From: Turritopsis dohrnii
Taxonomy: Eukaryota; Cnidaria; Hydrozoa; Anthoathecata; Oceaniidae
NCBI GenBank assembly: GCA_027922465.2
Contig: BQMF02000052.1
Coordinates: 434,001-498,000 of the forward strand
DNA length: 64,000 nucleotides
Reading direction: 5' to 3'
Shown piece by piece: positions 1-11,880 of the stretch (the stretch's first letter is position 1; each line of letters begins with the position of its first letter). The position numbers and the translations under genes were made by a program. The notes under the pieces were generated by a model. The model made no database searches. It was not told the DNA's origin and saw nothing but the letters and a program-made list of their open reading frames with translations.

Positions 1-1410
1 CTCAGTTGTTAGCTAACTATACACTATATGTTTCTGTATTAAGGCTTTCAAAGATCTAGTTCGAAAAGGCAGTTATTTGTTTGAATTCCTTTTTGGTTTC
101 ATGAAATTATAATTAAAAACATATTTTTTTTTTTCGAAACGCGTGTTTTTTTTCTACACATAGTATTACAAAAAATTTTCTTATAAAAAAATCATATACA
201 GCTCATATCACGCATGTATAATTCTTTTGTCTTTAATAAATTAATTTCTGTTGGTTTATGATTAGACCCTTTTTACACTAACTAATAATTTTAACAAATT
301 TATCGTTTATGCCTGTTTTCCACCAGTGAAATATAAAAAAACACAAGCCTCAAAGAACTTTGTAGTAACTTTTCATAACTTTAAGTAAAATTGCTGCTAC
401 CGTTTTGCGCCAACTGGCTCTTGTTAAGTAATAAAAAGTTTGTCGCGTCAAGAAAAGTCTGTGCTTAAACTTCGAATTCATTTAATTACATTCCCGAGAG
501 CATCATAAAAGTTAAGAGACTTTGAAAAATTTTGCCGGAGATCAAGCTTAAAAAGGAACACCGTCAGTTTAAAAATCCATTAGAGAACACTCTTCCGTGG
601 ACGTTTCAAAATACTCCTTTTAAAACTATACAGTATGAAAATCTTTATGTTGTTTGTACCTGAACTTCATAATAAAAACTTTTACTTGGCCTTGCGAAAT
701 AATAAAAATATCTGTGTTTCCTTTTTATCGTCAGCTTGATAGTATACAAATTTTAAAATCATAGAATATTTTAAATTCGACTAGTCAATTAAAAAAGTGG
801 TCATCAAATGATAAATAAAATAGGTAGAAGTTGATGAGGAAGATGAGCTGTGCTTCATGATTCCAGAGTTTTATAGAAACAGGGTAGCTTATCTAGGAAC
901 ATGAATTAAAAAATTGCATTATATTTAGAAAGACTAATAGAAACCTTACGCATTAAATCGATATAAACATACCCTATTGGTAGTCGTTCATCTGTTTTGA
1001 AGCATCAAGAACTGCTTATTTATCAAGAATGACTACTAAGAATATTAGTTTCACGTAGATTATCAGTTTGGATCATAAATGTTCTTGATTCTTTTAAGTT
1101 TTACAGCCGTACTACAACCTCTTCTATATCCATATATTCAACAAAGAAACTTTCACAGATCTACACATGCTTCTTCGCTTCCATTTTTCAAACAACTACG
1201 GAAAACGTAAGAACGTTGCATAAGACTCACATGAAACAACATTTTTACCTTGGCATCTGCGATTTAGCCATATGTTAATTATTCCTTTCACTAGAGCTTA
1301 TATTTTACACTTTTAGAGTCTTTTCAAGCAAAGTACTTGTATACAATGAATATAGTGTGAGTTTAGACTGTTAAATCATAAAAAGAATGTAAGTTGGGAA
1401 CATTAATGAT
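1..1410. other. intergenic, no gene seen
   Basis: No open frame with recognisable protein sequence and no RNA gene was seen. Positions about 391-425 match about 3598-3632 almost exactly (a block reading GCTGCTACCGTTTTGCGCC), so the end of a dispersed repeat lies here. The rest is AT-rich unassigned DNA. Confidence 0.5.
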
Positions 1411-1487
1411 TTGAGTGGCTATTTCCCATCGACAAAAATTGGTCTAGGTTTGGACAGTGAAAAAAAAAAAAAAAAAAAAAAAAACAA

Positions 1488-1650
1488 AAAAAACACGAAC
1501 GGTTTCAAAGTATTCCTTGCTTACGCAGGAATACAAAAAAACAAAAAAAACACGAACGGTTTCAAAGTATTCCTTGCTTACGCAGGAATACAAAAAACAA
1601 AAAAAACACGAACGGTTTCAAAGTATTCCTTGCTTACGCAGGAATACAAC
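1488..1650. repeat. 51-bp minisatellite, about three units
   Basis: Three near-identical units of about 51 bp follow one another after a run of about 25 A. Each contains the block CACGAACGGTTTC and ends near CGCAGGAATAC. The same unit recurs at 2877-3030 (about 2.7 units) and once, inverted, at about 5380-5425. Short open frames through this array are products of the repeat, not genes. Confidence 0.85.
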
Positions 1651-2930
1651 AAGATGCCCTACCGGGCAGAAGGATTTCTGCAAGCTTTGCTGCTGAAAAT
1701 GCCACAAAAATGCAACACTAGCACACTAGTCCTGCAAAACTAAGACAGTCATATCATTCAGCTCGAGAAGCATCAGCATTAAATAAACAAAAATATTGAT
1801 GCGACTGACAATGTTCGTCAAGAAAGTCAGCCTACCATAACATAAAAAGGGGCTTTTCTTTATGATATCGCGGAGATCATTTATGAAGATCTGTTTTTTT
1901 GTACGAATAAGCTGAATGATTGTTACTGGATATTTGCCACCCACGTACTCCAAAAAAGTGCATCGACACAATACGAAACTTTAATTTAACCACATTAAAT
2001 ATAACGAATCCTATAAAAAGATTGTGTATACTGGCGGTAACCAACATATCGTTTGGGCAGCACAAACTAATATATAAAGTTTCTATATTGATCTCCTCAG
2101 AATGAAAAATATAAATATCACAATAATAATTACTTAGAAATTAAAGCTCATATCTAATCTAAAAGTTAAAAAAAATACAACATACGTAGGGAGAAAAGAG
2201 ATAAGCTGATATAGCCAGAATACATCCAAAAATTGCTACTAAATATAGTATAAATAGCTGTATAAAGTGCATATGTTGGTGATGTTGGGGAGGAGCTGAA
2301 AGGAAGCTAAGCTGAGCTTTAAAAATCCAAAAGCTTCTAAAAATTGACTTCAAACATGCATACACATACAAAATACACGAAGGTCTTTCATATTTAAAAA
2401 GGCTTGGAGCAAAAATAAAACAAGAAATACCTTTTCTTCCACACACCATCATCATGTATTGGCACTGTTTTCATATTTTAAACTTCAAGAAAACTTCTTT
2501 CAAAAAACAGAATAACCACACTGTAATTTAATTTTGTGAACATGATAAGTTCCCAACAGTAATGCAATTCTTTATATAAAATTATAAGCTGTATTAACTT
2601 CTTTTAAAGCCATATTTCCATCAAAGAAACTTTTAGCAAACTACACACGTTCTTTCGCTGCCATTTTTAAAACGTTTTGTGGACGATCACATGGCATGGC
2701 GAAAATCAGCCAATAAACTGTCGCTATTGAAGTTAAGGTGGCTATATTAGCACCCTTTCGTAGAAATCGGGCATTATGCACCAATCATGATTGAGACGGC
2801 TTTTTTATGAACCAATGAAATTTAAGAAACAAAAATGCGTAGGTTTGGACAGTAAGATGAAAAAAAAAAAATTCAGAAAAACACGGACGATCGTAAAGTA
2901 TTTCTTGCTTACGCAGAAATCCAAAAAACA
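1650..2930. repeat. left arm of a long inverted duplication
   Basis: Positions 1650-2290 and about 2620-2930 are the reverse complement of 5672-6318 and 5370-5671 with only scattered mismatches. The left arm carries about 330 extra bases (2290-2620) missing from the right arm. Minisatellite units abut the arm on both sides (1488-1650 and 2877-3030). I found no transposase frame, so this is either an element with very long inverted repeats or two opposed copies of one element. Confidence 0.8.
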
Positions 2931-3030
2931 CGAACGGTTTCAAAGTATTCCTTGCTTACGCAGGAATACAAAAACAAAAAAAACACGAACGATTTCAAAG
3001 TATTCCTTGCTTACGCAGGAATACAACAAG
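2877..3030. repeat. 51-bp minisatellite, second array
   Basis: About 2.7 units of the minisatellite seen at 1488-1650. The first unit is the most diverged. The array lies at the inner edge of the left arm of the inverted duplication. Confidence 0.75.
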
Positions 3031-3221
3031 ATATTTAGCACTAATAAGAGGGTGTTTTTGAAAAATTTCTAAAAAATATTAGGCGTTTTTAATCGTCAGA
3101 CGCAGCTAGTAATTCAAAAAAAACAGACCAAACAAATGTGAGGCTCAAACAAGAAAACTTTCAGAAAAAAATATGTTGATGACTTGTATTCATTTAGATA
3201 TTTCAGCTACACGCTTTTTAT

Positions 3222-3305
3222 ACGGTAGCGGCAAAAGCGAATACCGTATTAAAACACCCTTGGACTCCTCCTCTTCCTGCTCCTCCTCTTCCTCCTCCGG
3301 CCAAA
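3222..3305. repeat. pyrimidine-rich dispersed repeat, diverged copy
   Basis: A block with GCGAA...TTAAAAC followed by many CTCCTC units resembles the reverse complement of the repeats at 16831-16915 and 26741-26828. The likeness is in order and composition more than exact bases, so common origin is tentative. Confidence 0.35.
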
Positions 3306-4286
3306 ATGGCAATTAGTCTGCGATTTAGAGTCTGCGAGACTCTACCAATAACGCAATGTAAGTTCTAATGAAGGAACGCAACCTGCGAATTTTGGAAGCT
3401 TTTACATATCAAACATTTAAAAGTGATTAGCTACGTTTTATTTTGAAAGTACATAACCTGATATTCTGTAACTTAATCCATGAAAGAATGAATTCTAATC
3501 AAATAGGCCTACATAAAAATGGGACTTCTAGAAAACACCGTTAAAGAACTTTTAGAACTTCAAGTAACATTTCGAAAGTGTTTGTGTGACAAGTAAATTT
3601 GCTGCTACCGTTTTGCGCCAACTAGCTCTTGTTTTTATAAGAATACGCTTCATAAAAATATTGAAGATGAAATTGGCCAAAAATTTAAGAATGACTTCAG
3701 AATATTGCCATCTTCAGATTTTGTGAGCTCAAAATTTATTTTGTCAGAATTTATTTTGTTTTATTTATAGGTGCTATTTTTTTGTAACTATCAATGTCAA
3801 CATCCTTTCAAGTGGCTTTCCATTGTTGTAAGTTATTTGTTTTACCCTTTTTTACCTTTCGAGTTTTATCTTTTGTTTCTTGGCACGAAAAGTTAGGTAC
3901 GGCCTTAAGAATGTCTTAAGAATATATTAGGATGATTTTGACTAAAAAGTTAAGAATATTCATCATGAAACGAAAAAACACCATTCTTATAAAAAAAAAG
4001 CGTGTATGCAAAACACACACAAAATTTGTATTTCTTTATAGAGCGAAAATGTACAGTCGAAGAAATACATCTTTTTATTATGTTACAACAAAATGTGCAT
4101 TTATTTGATTATTTCATTATCATCAATTCACTGCTTTTAGTTGTTACAAGTACTTTAGGCAAAATCGCCCATAAGAGGAAAGCACAATGTTTTCGGGGCC
4201 GCTTAGGTCATAATCTTTTATGGAGCCATGCATAGAAGAAATCATATCTTTCACTATTCCAAGAGATAATAATATTATATGCACTA

Positions 4287-4613
4287 CCGTAAATCCTCTA
4301 ATAAACGTCCTTCTTCTTTTTAACATTCCCCTATAATTAACGCCCCCTCTAAACTCAAAATGTTCAATAAACGTTCCCCTCTAATAAAAGCCCCCTCTCA
4401 TTAACTATTAACGCCCCACCCCCTAAGAAGGGCTTTTATTGGAAAAACATCTAGCATTTGAATATTCAAATTCGAACAAGCAAAATAACGTTTCAGTCTC
4501 TCCCTCGAACCAGATGAGGACGATTTTGTTTAAACGCCTCCATGTAATTAACGCCCCCTCTTAACATCGAAAAATTAAATAAACGCCCTGTGCATTTATT
4601 AGAGGATTTACGG
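4287..4613. mobile_element. TA-flanked MITE (pogo/Tc1-type ends)
   Basis: The ends are inverted repeats of about 20 bp (CCGTAAATCCTCTAATAAA on the left, its complement on the right), flanked by TA on both sides as expected for a Tc1/mariner/pogo insertion. It is 327 bp, with no transposase. Several further blocks like AATAAACGCCCC sit inside. The 12211-12720 element has related ends. Confidence 0.75.
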
Positions 4614-5114
4614 TATACTATTTTCCAATATATAATAATAAAAGCTTTCTATTTTATATAAGTTTTATTAAATAAATCACGTCCGTCAATCATTTTCATA
4701 ATTTTGTAAACAAACTATTCAAAATAGGAAATCATGATGTATAGTTTTTAGAGGAGTTTGAAGACATCAGTAAACTAAATTCAAGCAAACACAAAAAACC
4801 CTGCTCAATAAGAATTATGTCTTCTAGGTAAATCAAAGTACTTTTGTTTTCGATAACTAAATTTATTTTCAAACTATCTTAAGCGCAAATAAGAAATAAA
4901 TTACAACAATAACAAAGATACCAAACTTAAATTCTCCTAAGTCACAACAATAAGCTTAAGTTGATCTGACATCTAAGACCATCCATAACCTTTGAAAACC
5001 AAGCAATCGGAAGGCAGATGATGGAACGATTCGAAAGCTAAGATGGTGGGAGCGCAATGAATTAGCGGTGATTAGAGTCATCTGTGGGAAATATATTTGG
5101 TATAGACTATTTTA

Positions 5115-5324
5115 TTGGTAATGGATACAACCCATATCAAAACCCAATTAGTTGAGAGATTAAGGAAGCGATTTCAGCAATATAAAGACCGACACGATGA
5201 TGCATTAAAGAGGTTCCTAAATAATATGCCGGTGCAACAAGACCGCAGAATAGATGAAATGATGATTGAAAGAATTAATGTACAGCAACCGTTGCAACAC
5301 AATAAACAATTTGATGCTGCTTAG
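5115..5324 (+). CDS. short basic, polar ORF of unknown function
   Basis: A 69-residue frame with a clearly protein-like, helix-rich composition (motif VERLRKRFQQYKDRHDDALK). It sits between the two arms of the inverted duplication, next to its inner right edge. The N-terminal part faintly resembles the basic helix of Mastermind-type coactivators, but the match is short and judged by eye. No splice donor was recognised at the end. It may be an exon fragment carried by a repeat or a chance frame. Confidence 0.2.
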   Translation: MVMDTTHIKTQLVERLRKRFQQYKDRHDDALKRFLNNMPVQQDRRIDEMMIERINVQQPLQHNKQFDAA

Positions 5325-5369
5325 TTATTTGGTGCTTAGTTATTTTGTGCCTCCTCGAAATATCAATGA

Positions 5370-6318
5370 TTTATTGGATTTCTGCGTAAGCAAGAAATAC
5401 TTTACGATCGTCCGTGTTTTTCTGGGTTTTTTTTCATCTTACTGTCCAAACCTACGCATTTTTGTTTCTTAAATTTCATTGGTTCATAAAAAAACCGTCT
5501 TAATTGTCATTGGTGCATAATGCCCGATTTCTACGAAAGGGTGCTAATTTAGCCACCTCCACTTAAATAGCGATAGTTTATTGGCTGATTTTCGCCATGC
5601 CATGTGATCGTCCACAAAACGTTTTAAAAATGGCAGCGAAAGAACGTGTGTAGTTTGCTAAAAGTTTCTTTGATGACATCACCAACATATGCACTTTATA
5701 TACAGCTATTTATACTATTAGTAGCAATTTTTGGATGTATTCTGGCTATATCAGCTTATCTCTTTTCTCCCTATGTATGTTGTATTTTTTTTATCTTTTA
5801 GATTAGATATGAGCTTTAATTTCTAAGTAATTATTATTGTGATATTTATATTTTTCATTCTGAGGAGATCAATAATATAGAAACTTTATAATTAGTTTGT
5901 GCTGCCCAAACGATATGTTGGTTACTGCCAGTATACACAATCTTTTTATAGGATTCGTTATATTTAATGTGGTTAAATTAAAGTTTCGTATTGTGTCGAT
6001 GCACTTTTTTGGAGTACGTGAGTGGCAAATATCCAGTAACAATCATTCAGCTTATTCGTACAAAAAAACAGATCTTCATAAATGATCTCCGCGATAGCAT
6101 AAAGAAAAGCCCCTTTTTTATGTTATTGTAGGCTGACTTTCTTGACGAACATTGTCAGTCGCATCAATATTTTTGTTTATTTAATGCTGATGCTTCTCGA
6201 GCTGAATGATGTGACTGTCTTAGTTTTGCAGGACTAGTGTGCTAGTGTTGCATTTTTGTGGCATTTTCAGCAGCAAAGCTTGCAGAAATCCTTCTGCCCG
6301 GTAGGGCATCTTGTTCAA
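5370..6318. repeat. right arm of the long inverted duplication
   Basis: Reverse complement of 1650-2930 without that arm's 330-bp segment. The junction lies at about 5671, where the block reading TTTGATG passes directly into ACATCACC. Homology ends at the outer edge beside GGGCATCTTGTT. The spacer between the arms is about 2.4 kb. Confidence 0.8.
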
Positions 6319-6403
6319 TTTGTATTGTTTGTTTCGCAAATACTTTTTTATCAAAATAATTTTTGTACTATCTAAATTTGTAATATCTTTCCATGAATTT
6401 CTC

Positions 6404-6573
6404 TTTATTTATTTATTTATCAACTAGGCAACCACTCTAGACATCATTCCTACTCTCTTGCTGAGTGCTAAGCAGAGAGGAATGATTCACACTGTCATAG
6501 TCGCTGGCATGGGCGGGGATTGAACCCGCAACCTCCTGAACACGAAGCGAGCACTCTACCACAAGGCTACCAG
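6404..6573 (-). mobile_element. tRNA-derived SINE
   Basis: Read on the minus strand, it starts with a tRNA-like head: a box A-like stretch near 6558-6570 and an exact box B, GGTTCAATCCC, at 6516-6526. A non-tRNA body follows, then a tail of repeated AAAT at 6404-6420. The anticodon arm does not fold convincingly, so this is a SINE rather than a tRNA gene. Confidence 0.75.
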
Positions 6574-7278
6574 TCTTTAATATGAAAGCCTGAAAAATGT
6601 AACTTGTACTAGTGATAGGTCCAAAAGGTAATTTAAATGTGAAAAAGTGAAATTTATTTGCGCCCATTTTATCGCCCTTTTTTGGTATCTCTAGATTTTT
6701 CGATTCAAAATCAGAAATATTGCATATTAATAACTCGAGAAAAATTAAAATTTAAAAATTTCAAATTTAGTAACTCGGAAAAAATAAAACAAAGAAAAAT
6801 TTCCGAGTTGGCAACTCGAGAAAAATAAAAAATTAACAATTCTCGTCATAATGCGTAACTCGGTTTGGTAACTCGGGAAACCGAACCTCCAATGCAGGAG
6901 GACAAAGTCATTAAAATCAAAAATAAAGCTTCGTTTTTTCTTTTCGAAAGCGAAAGTAACAAAAGGGTAACGGAAGTGATTAAGAGTTCATACAGTGTGT
7001 CTTCAAAAAAAATCATCATCAAACTTTGAATGGGAATAACCTTTTTATTTGTTGTTGTAATTAGCTGTATTTTTATATCACTCGATAGGAAATTTTCTAA
7101 ATTTTAAAAACAAGAAAGTTTTGGAATGTGGGGAAAATCAGGGAGAAAGAAATATCAATTTTTATCAACGATTCGCACAATTAACTTTGTAAAAGTCTAT
7201 TAACAAGTGAATGGAAAGAAATGATCTATTCAAACAATGACAGTAATCTGGGAAATAATTTTCATGTCAGGTCGCTAA
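6574..7278. other. intergenic, no gene seen
   Basis: AT-rich. About 6720-6890 holds repeated AACTCG/CTCGG-type words with poly-A runs, a diverged simple repeat. No protein-like frame. Confidence 0.45.
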
Positions 7279-7829
7279 AGGCCGATTTCCATTCAACGCT
7301 TATGCCGGCGCGAACGTAGAATTTGCCGAGCGGTCAAACAGCTGCAAATGGAAATCAAAAGACACGATTAGGGAGATTCATAAACTCGACGAGCCTGTTA
7401 CACGAAAAAAATCAATTACTTGTGAGAATTTTTTTAAAACTTTCTACCAAAACTGTACTTCAGAGATTTTAAGCCTTTTGTTGTATCAAATGAGACATCA
7501 TTACTTTGCACGCTTATTTCAAGTGTTGATGTGAAGTTTCTAATTTCTAAATTCACGAAGAACTCTACTAAGTTGTATACAATTCCCTACAAATCTATAG
7601 AAAAAAAGTGTCGTGTAAACGAAACATGACTTTTCCGAATCCCGCTAATTGGCTGAAATTATCAGCGGACGTCGGCGGGCTTAAAAAAAGTTAAAATTTT
7701 TTAACTTTATTTTTGCTTGCTGAGCGAACATAACTACGCTTATGAATTAGCCAATACGCATGCGTTCTTAGTCACTCAGCGTGGATTACCTACGTCCGCG
7801 CGGATATTTTCCTGAATAGAAATCGGCCT
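7279..7829. mobile_element. Harbinger-type MITE
   Basis: The ends are inverted repeats, AGGCCGATTTCCATTCA on the left and its near complement on the right, flanked by direct TAA triplets (7276-7278 and 7830-7832). A 3-bp TWA target duplication and ends beginning AGGCC are typical of PIF/Harbinger. It is 551 bp with no transposase. The same end sequence occurs at about 13965-13977 beside a broken Harbinger transposase, a possible source of mobility. Confidence 0.8.
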
Positions 7830-7843
7830 TAAAACTGCTTTTA

Positions 7844-9474
7844 AAGCTTGGTTCACATGGGTCAAAAAGTTATGAAAAACTAGTTGAATAACTTTACGAT
7901 AGATATTTGAGTAGAATTTTCGTAACTACCTGTTCACACTGAAAACCTCAAGACGTAAATTTATGAAAGCAACTAGCTATGAGATGGAGGATGTCACTTT
8001 GGGAAAGCTTCTTCTAGTTCGTTCACAAAAAAAGGCGAATAGATAAAGAAATGGAATATTCAAAAACAAGAAATATTCTTGAAAAAAGAGGGCCCTTTTT
8101 TTTTTTTTTTTTTTTTTTTATATAATAAATGAAGTAACAAACATATAGGGCAAAAGGCTTGAACACCTCCGAAGCACCCGAAGGTGAGATCGCCAGGTAT
8201 TCAGCCTAAAAAATAACACAGAATAAATGACATATAAAAGCATGGAGTTCGATCTCTAAAAAACAGTATCACTGAAAAGTGATTGACTGAAACGCTCAGT
8301 CCCCTTGATATATTTAACTGACAAACTAAGAATGTGTCGGTTACTCATCTCATCAAACATTGGGTTTCCATATAAAAGAATTCTGACTATAGCGTTTCCA
8401 CAAAAAGGCAAGATAGGAATGTTCGCGCTTTGCAGGTCTTTGAATAAAATACTCCTTAAATTTGAAAAGTTCGAGCAGTGAAGAAGGTAGTGCTTCGTTG
8501 TTTCCTCTCTGCATTAGTCCGACATGAGCATATCGGATCAAGTGTATCTTGGAAGTTATGCCTAAATTTATGTGCTTTCAGGTGACTAAAGTCTACTCTT
8601 AGGCGGGTAATGAAAGTCACACCCGTTATGTCATTCAGCCCATAAACTGAGTTCTGCAATGGTTTGCGACCTTTTAAAATTTCTCTTTTGAAAAACAATA
8701 GATTTGAAAGATTCCTCAAACCAGCGTCAAGCTTATTCCATTCAGTGATGCAATACGGGAAAAAAGAATTTCGGAAACAATCAACTCTCCCAAACATAGG
8801 GGGTATGGCATAAGTAGCTCTAAAGGAGTAGTGTGGGGCATCATTCCGACCCACTATATCTTGCAAGTATTGGGGTGATGCGCCATTTACAATTTTGTAA
8901 AACATGCACATCTTCTACAATACCTTCGATCCGATAAAGTTTCAAGTCCAAGTTCAAGATAAAGTTTTTCGCGGGAAGTTCCAGAGAAGCATCCAGATAT
9001 CGCCAAAGCAGCACTGTATTGAATGGATTCCAGACGTTGAGTAAAGGAATCATTTCCAGGGTTGTCGTAAATAATATCCCCATAATCGAGATTAGGCCTT
9101 ATATAAGATTTATATATTGTCAAAAGTGTATCCCTAGGAAGAGCACTTCGCAACCTCTTTAACATCCCGACACCGGTATTGACTTTGGAGATCTTCTCAT
9201 TCAAATGATGACGGAAGTTTAACTTACAGTCTAAATGTAAGCCAAGATGTAACTGAACATCTTGACGCACAACAGGTATGCCATTCAAATATATGTCATG
9301 AGGGTCAGAAATATTCAATACACTTTCATCGACTAACTCCCACGTATTTTTATTACATCTCGGTTCCTATGAGAAGGGTCTGACTTCATAAAGCCTAACT
9401 ATTTTGGCTAAATTTCAGCCTATAGCTGTCATTATTTGATTAGAACAACTTTATGGCTCGTGTGAACCACGCTT
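7844..9474. mobile_element. TIR element with AAGCxTGGTTCACA ends, interrupted by a LINE
   Basis: The left end reads AAGCTTGGTTCACA and the right end is the complement of AAGCGTGGTTCACA; similarity runs about 30 bp inwards on both sides. Between them sits a LINE fragment (8095-9365), so the original element was about 360 bp. Elements at 11649-11880 and 50598-51145 have similar ends. The superfamily is not determined and no clear target duplication was found. Confidence 0.6.
8095..9365 (-). pseudogene. 5'-truncated non-LTR retrotransposon (reverse transcriptase C-terminal part)
   Basis: On the minus strand, the frame 9318-8887 and its upstream continuation to about 9360 encode the end of a LINE reverse transcriptase and the region after it (HLGLHLDCKL, YIRPNLDYGD, LESIQYSAALAI). 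Reading moves to other frames at about 8911 (CMFYKIVNG, ITEWNKLD, NSVYGLNDI) and about 8541, so at least two frameshifts break it. A T run at 8098-8119 on the plus strand is the poly(A) tail. It is a dead copy lacking the N-terminal part. Confidence 0.85.
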
Positions 9475-9793
9475 AATTGATGATTAAGAAGTTAATGACC
9501 GTATCGTAAAAGAAAATCTTAAATATTTTAATGAATATAGTACAGTGTGTCCCAAATAAACTCTTTTAAAGACTAAATACAGTCAAATGCTTTTGATAAG
9601 AATGACGAAAACTTGAACTTAAAAAATACATAGAAAAAAGTCAGAGGAAACGTTAATGTAAACTGCAATATGTAACCACGAGTTGGAGTTAAGAACACGA
9701 TGCATCCAAACTCAATTACTTCGTTGTAAAATCTTGCTGCAACTGCGGATTATTTGTTGCCGAAAATGTTGATAACGTCACACTGTCAGTACG

Positions 9794-10792
9794 TTATTTT
9801 GTCGTAAAATCCGTCTCTCTTTGTCGTAACTCCATCGTAACTAGTCCATCCCTTACATCGGAATTACTGTCGGACTCAAAGCACTCCATTATATGTCTTC
9901 TCGAATAATATATGATCGGATTAAATATCGAATTACACATGAGTAAGCACAGAACCGCCAAGTAGACCTCCTTGCCATTTTTAACTGTCAGGTAAGGAAA
10001 TAATGCTATAGGAAAGGTGAAGGTCACGAAACCCACAGCGTTGACAAACGCTATAACACACAGCTGCGCTTCAGTTTTTGAATCTTTAGGATAACAGGTG
10101 GATCGCACATTAGAATTTGAATCAGAACAGCTCCATTTTCGTAACATCAATTTGAAAATGATAACACCATAGGTGAGACAAAGCACAATATTTGTTGCAA
10201 AAATTATTCCACCAGCAACTTTTTGAACTTCTAAATCTAGCTCATGTCCATTCTTAATTCCATCTTTGTATTGATAAATCGCTATAGAAGCCTGCAACAC
10301 GCCAGTCATCACCCACAAAATCACTAAGACTTTTTTTATCGGTGGTTCATATTTTAGTTCTTTGTATTTGAACGGGAACACGACGCCAACGAATTGTTCG
10401 AAAGAGATAGTTAAAACGTGAAATATGGATGCATAGATCGAAAACCATATCAGCTGATTCGTGAAACTGGCAACTTTTTCCCCTTCTAGTTCGTACTGGT
10501 CTTCCAGGTATAAGAGCAATACCCCAACCAGCGAAAAGAAACAATAAAATGCGTCAGCAAATGCCAGACTAAATAAAACATACTCCAAAATATGTTTTTT
10601 TTTAATTGTCCAGAATTTTATGATAACGCCAACATTTAAGATGAAACCAATCAAACCAATTATTAACTGCGGTGTTAAGATTATGGTAATTGAGAGACCA
10701 TCTTCTTCTTCTTCTTCTTTTTCGCTGTCGTTTTTATGATTGGTCACGAACGCTGAAGTGCTTGAAAGGAGTGCAACCTGAGTCGTAGTCAT
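9794..10792 (-). CDS. class A (rhodopsin-type) G protein-coupled receptor, orphan
   Basis: A 332-residue intronless frame with seven hydrophobic segments at about 33-61, 69-97, 111-140, 154-174, 193-217, 243-268 and 277-296. Family marks are the TM1 Asn (LNVG, residue 53), LAFAD in TM2 (Asp80), Trp160 in TM4 and NPIIY in TM7 (291-295). An acidic stretch at 24-31 precedes TM1, and Asn22 is a possible glycosylation site. The DRY motif is replaced by Glu-Gln-Phe (132-134), losing the usual Arg. No Cys pair for the TM3-ECL2 disulfide is visible, and TM5 lacks its usual Pro. It should act as a plasma membrane receptor; the ligand cannot be inferred. The frame is intact, so it is probably a working but diverged receptor. 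Confidence 0.85.
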   Translation of the reverse strand: MTTTQVALLSSTSAFVTNHKNDSEKEEEEEDGLSITIILTPQLIIGLIGFILNVGVIIKFWTIKKKHILEYVLFSLAFADAFYCFFSLVGVLLLYLEDQYELEGEKVASFTNQLIWFSIYASIFHVLTISFEQFVGVVFPFKYKELKYEPPIKKVLVILWVMTGVLQASIAIYQYKDGIKNGHELDLEVQKVAGGIIFATNIVLCLTYGVIIFKLMLRKWSCSDSNSNVRSTCYPKDSKTEAQLCVIAFVNAVGFVTFTFPIALFPYLTVKNGKEVYLAVLCLLMCNSIFNPIIYYSRRHIMECFESDSNSDVRDGLVTMELRQRETDFTTK

Positions 10793-11648
10793 CTCCGGTT
10801 CCTTCCCCAGGATATCTCTAGCTGTTCTGAACAGAATTCACTGCAAACTCCATTATTTATCTTCTTTCTAGTTCCGTGTAAATATAAACGTGTTATGAAG
10901 GATTTCGTAACGTGCATTATGGCTGTCAATTACCGTTAGAAAGTGACAATTATCGTCTTAGTTATTCTAAGAAAGATTAAAGCGGAATTTCCACTTGTAT
11001 ATTTTGATGCGCGTATTGTATGAAAAGTTGACATCTGATTGGCCAGCCTGATTGATCTTGGTACGTTTCGGTACGATACATGAAAAGTTAAAATGAATTC
11101 AACTTTTTTTTACGCAATACGTGTATCGAAACCTTTTCTGAACAAAGGAATGATTATAAATAGACCTTTTCATAAATTACGTCAATACAAACAATGCCTC
11201 GTTTCTATGTTTATGGATTATTACATGCTGAGCCTTGATAAAAGAATTTCGTGAAAAAAGTTTCTCTGCCCGAGGTGTTGTTTCTCTTTGTAAGCAGCGC
11301 AAGCGTCATACCTTGATAAAAGAATTTCGTGAAAACTTTTTCCCTAAGGTATTGTTCTTAATTCGTTCGAAATTCTTATTACAACCCATCCTAATTTTGT
11401 AACAAAAAATCCAAATAAGACAAAAGTTTATTATTACATTTATAGATTCTTTTATAGCAACTATGTTTTTTTGGTTCTTTCATGCAAAAGTTGCGTGCTA
11501 AATCTCATTCATTTTTGACATTCTCGAGAACATGTAAATACCAAAAAGACCTGACGACTTTATGTTCCCCAGGTTATCTACTGCTTTTATTCTTTTGGAT
11601 TTCTTACTTTGTTTTATATTATAGAAGTTCTTTTTTGAGCAGTCCTTT
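10793..11648. other. upstream region of the GPCR, no gene seen
   Basis: AT-rich. It contains two close copies of the block CTTGATAAAAGAATTTCGTGAAAA at about 11236 and 11303, a diverged ~75-bp tandem duplication. No coding signal was seen; promoter elements were not resolved. Confidence 0.4.
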
Positions 11649-11880
11649 AAAGCCTGGTTCAGACCTGACGATTACGACAATTAAAATTTAGTGTAATCGT
11701 CGTAATCGTCTAATGTGAACACTTTTGTAATCTTCGTAATCGTTTTAAACGCCTGGCGTTTATGAGGACAAAATATCAAGTGTTTAGAAATACTTGATAG
11801 TGTTCACACCTGGCGATTGGCGATTACGACGATTCATTTTTATTTTAATCGTCATAATCGTCAGATCTGAACTAGGCTTT
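11649..11880. mobile_element. MITE with ~40-bp terminal inverted repeats
   Basis: The left end (AAGCCTGGTTCAGACCTGAC...) and right end are imperfect inverted repeats over about 40 bp. Further copies of CGATTACGACGATT and its complement occur inside, so the whole unit can fold back. No coding capacity. The outermost bases match the ends of 7844-9474 and 50598-51145. Confidence 0.7.

Noticed and set aside
1411..1743. Frames through the 51-bp minisatellite
   Set aside because: Translated tandem repeats and poly-A; no independent coding evidence.
6437..6667. Possible tRNA gene (good box B)
   Set aside because: No foldable anticodon arm, and a SINE body with an AAAT-repeat tail follows; called a tRNA-derived SINE.
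9541..9600. ACAGTGTGTCCCAAA, resembling a mariner end, and a similar word at about 6994
   Set aside because: No paired inverted end or TA-flanked unit was found.
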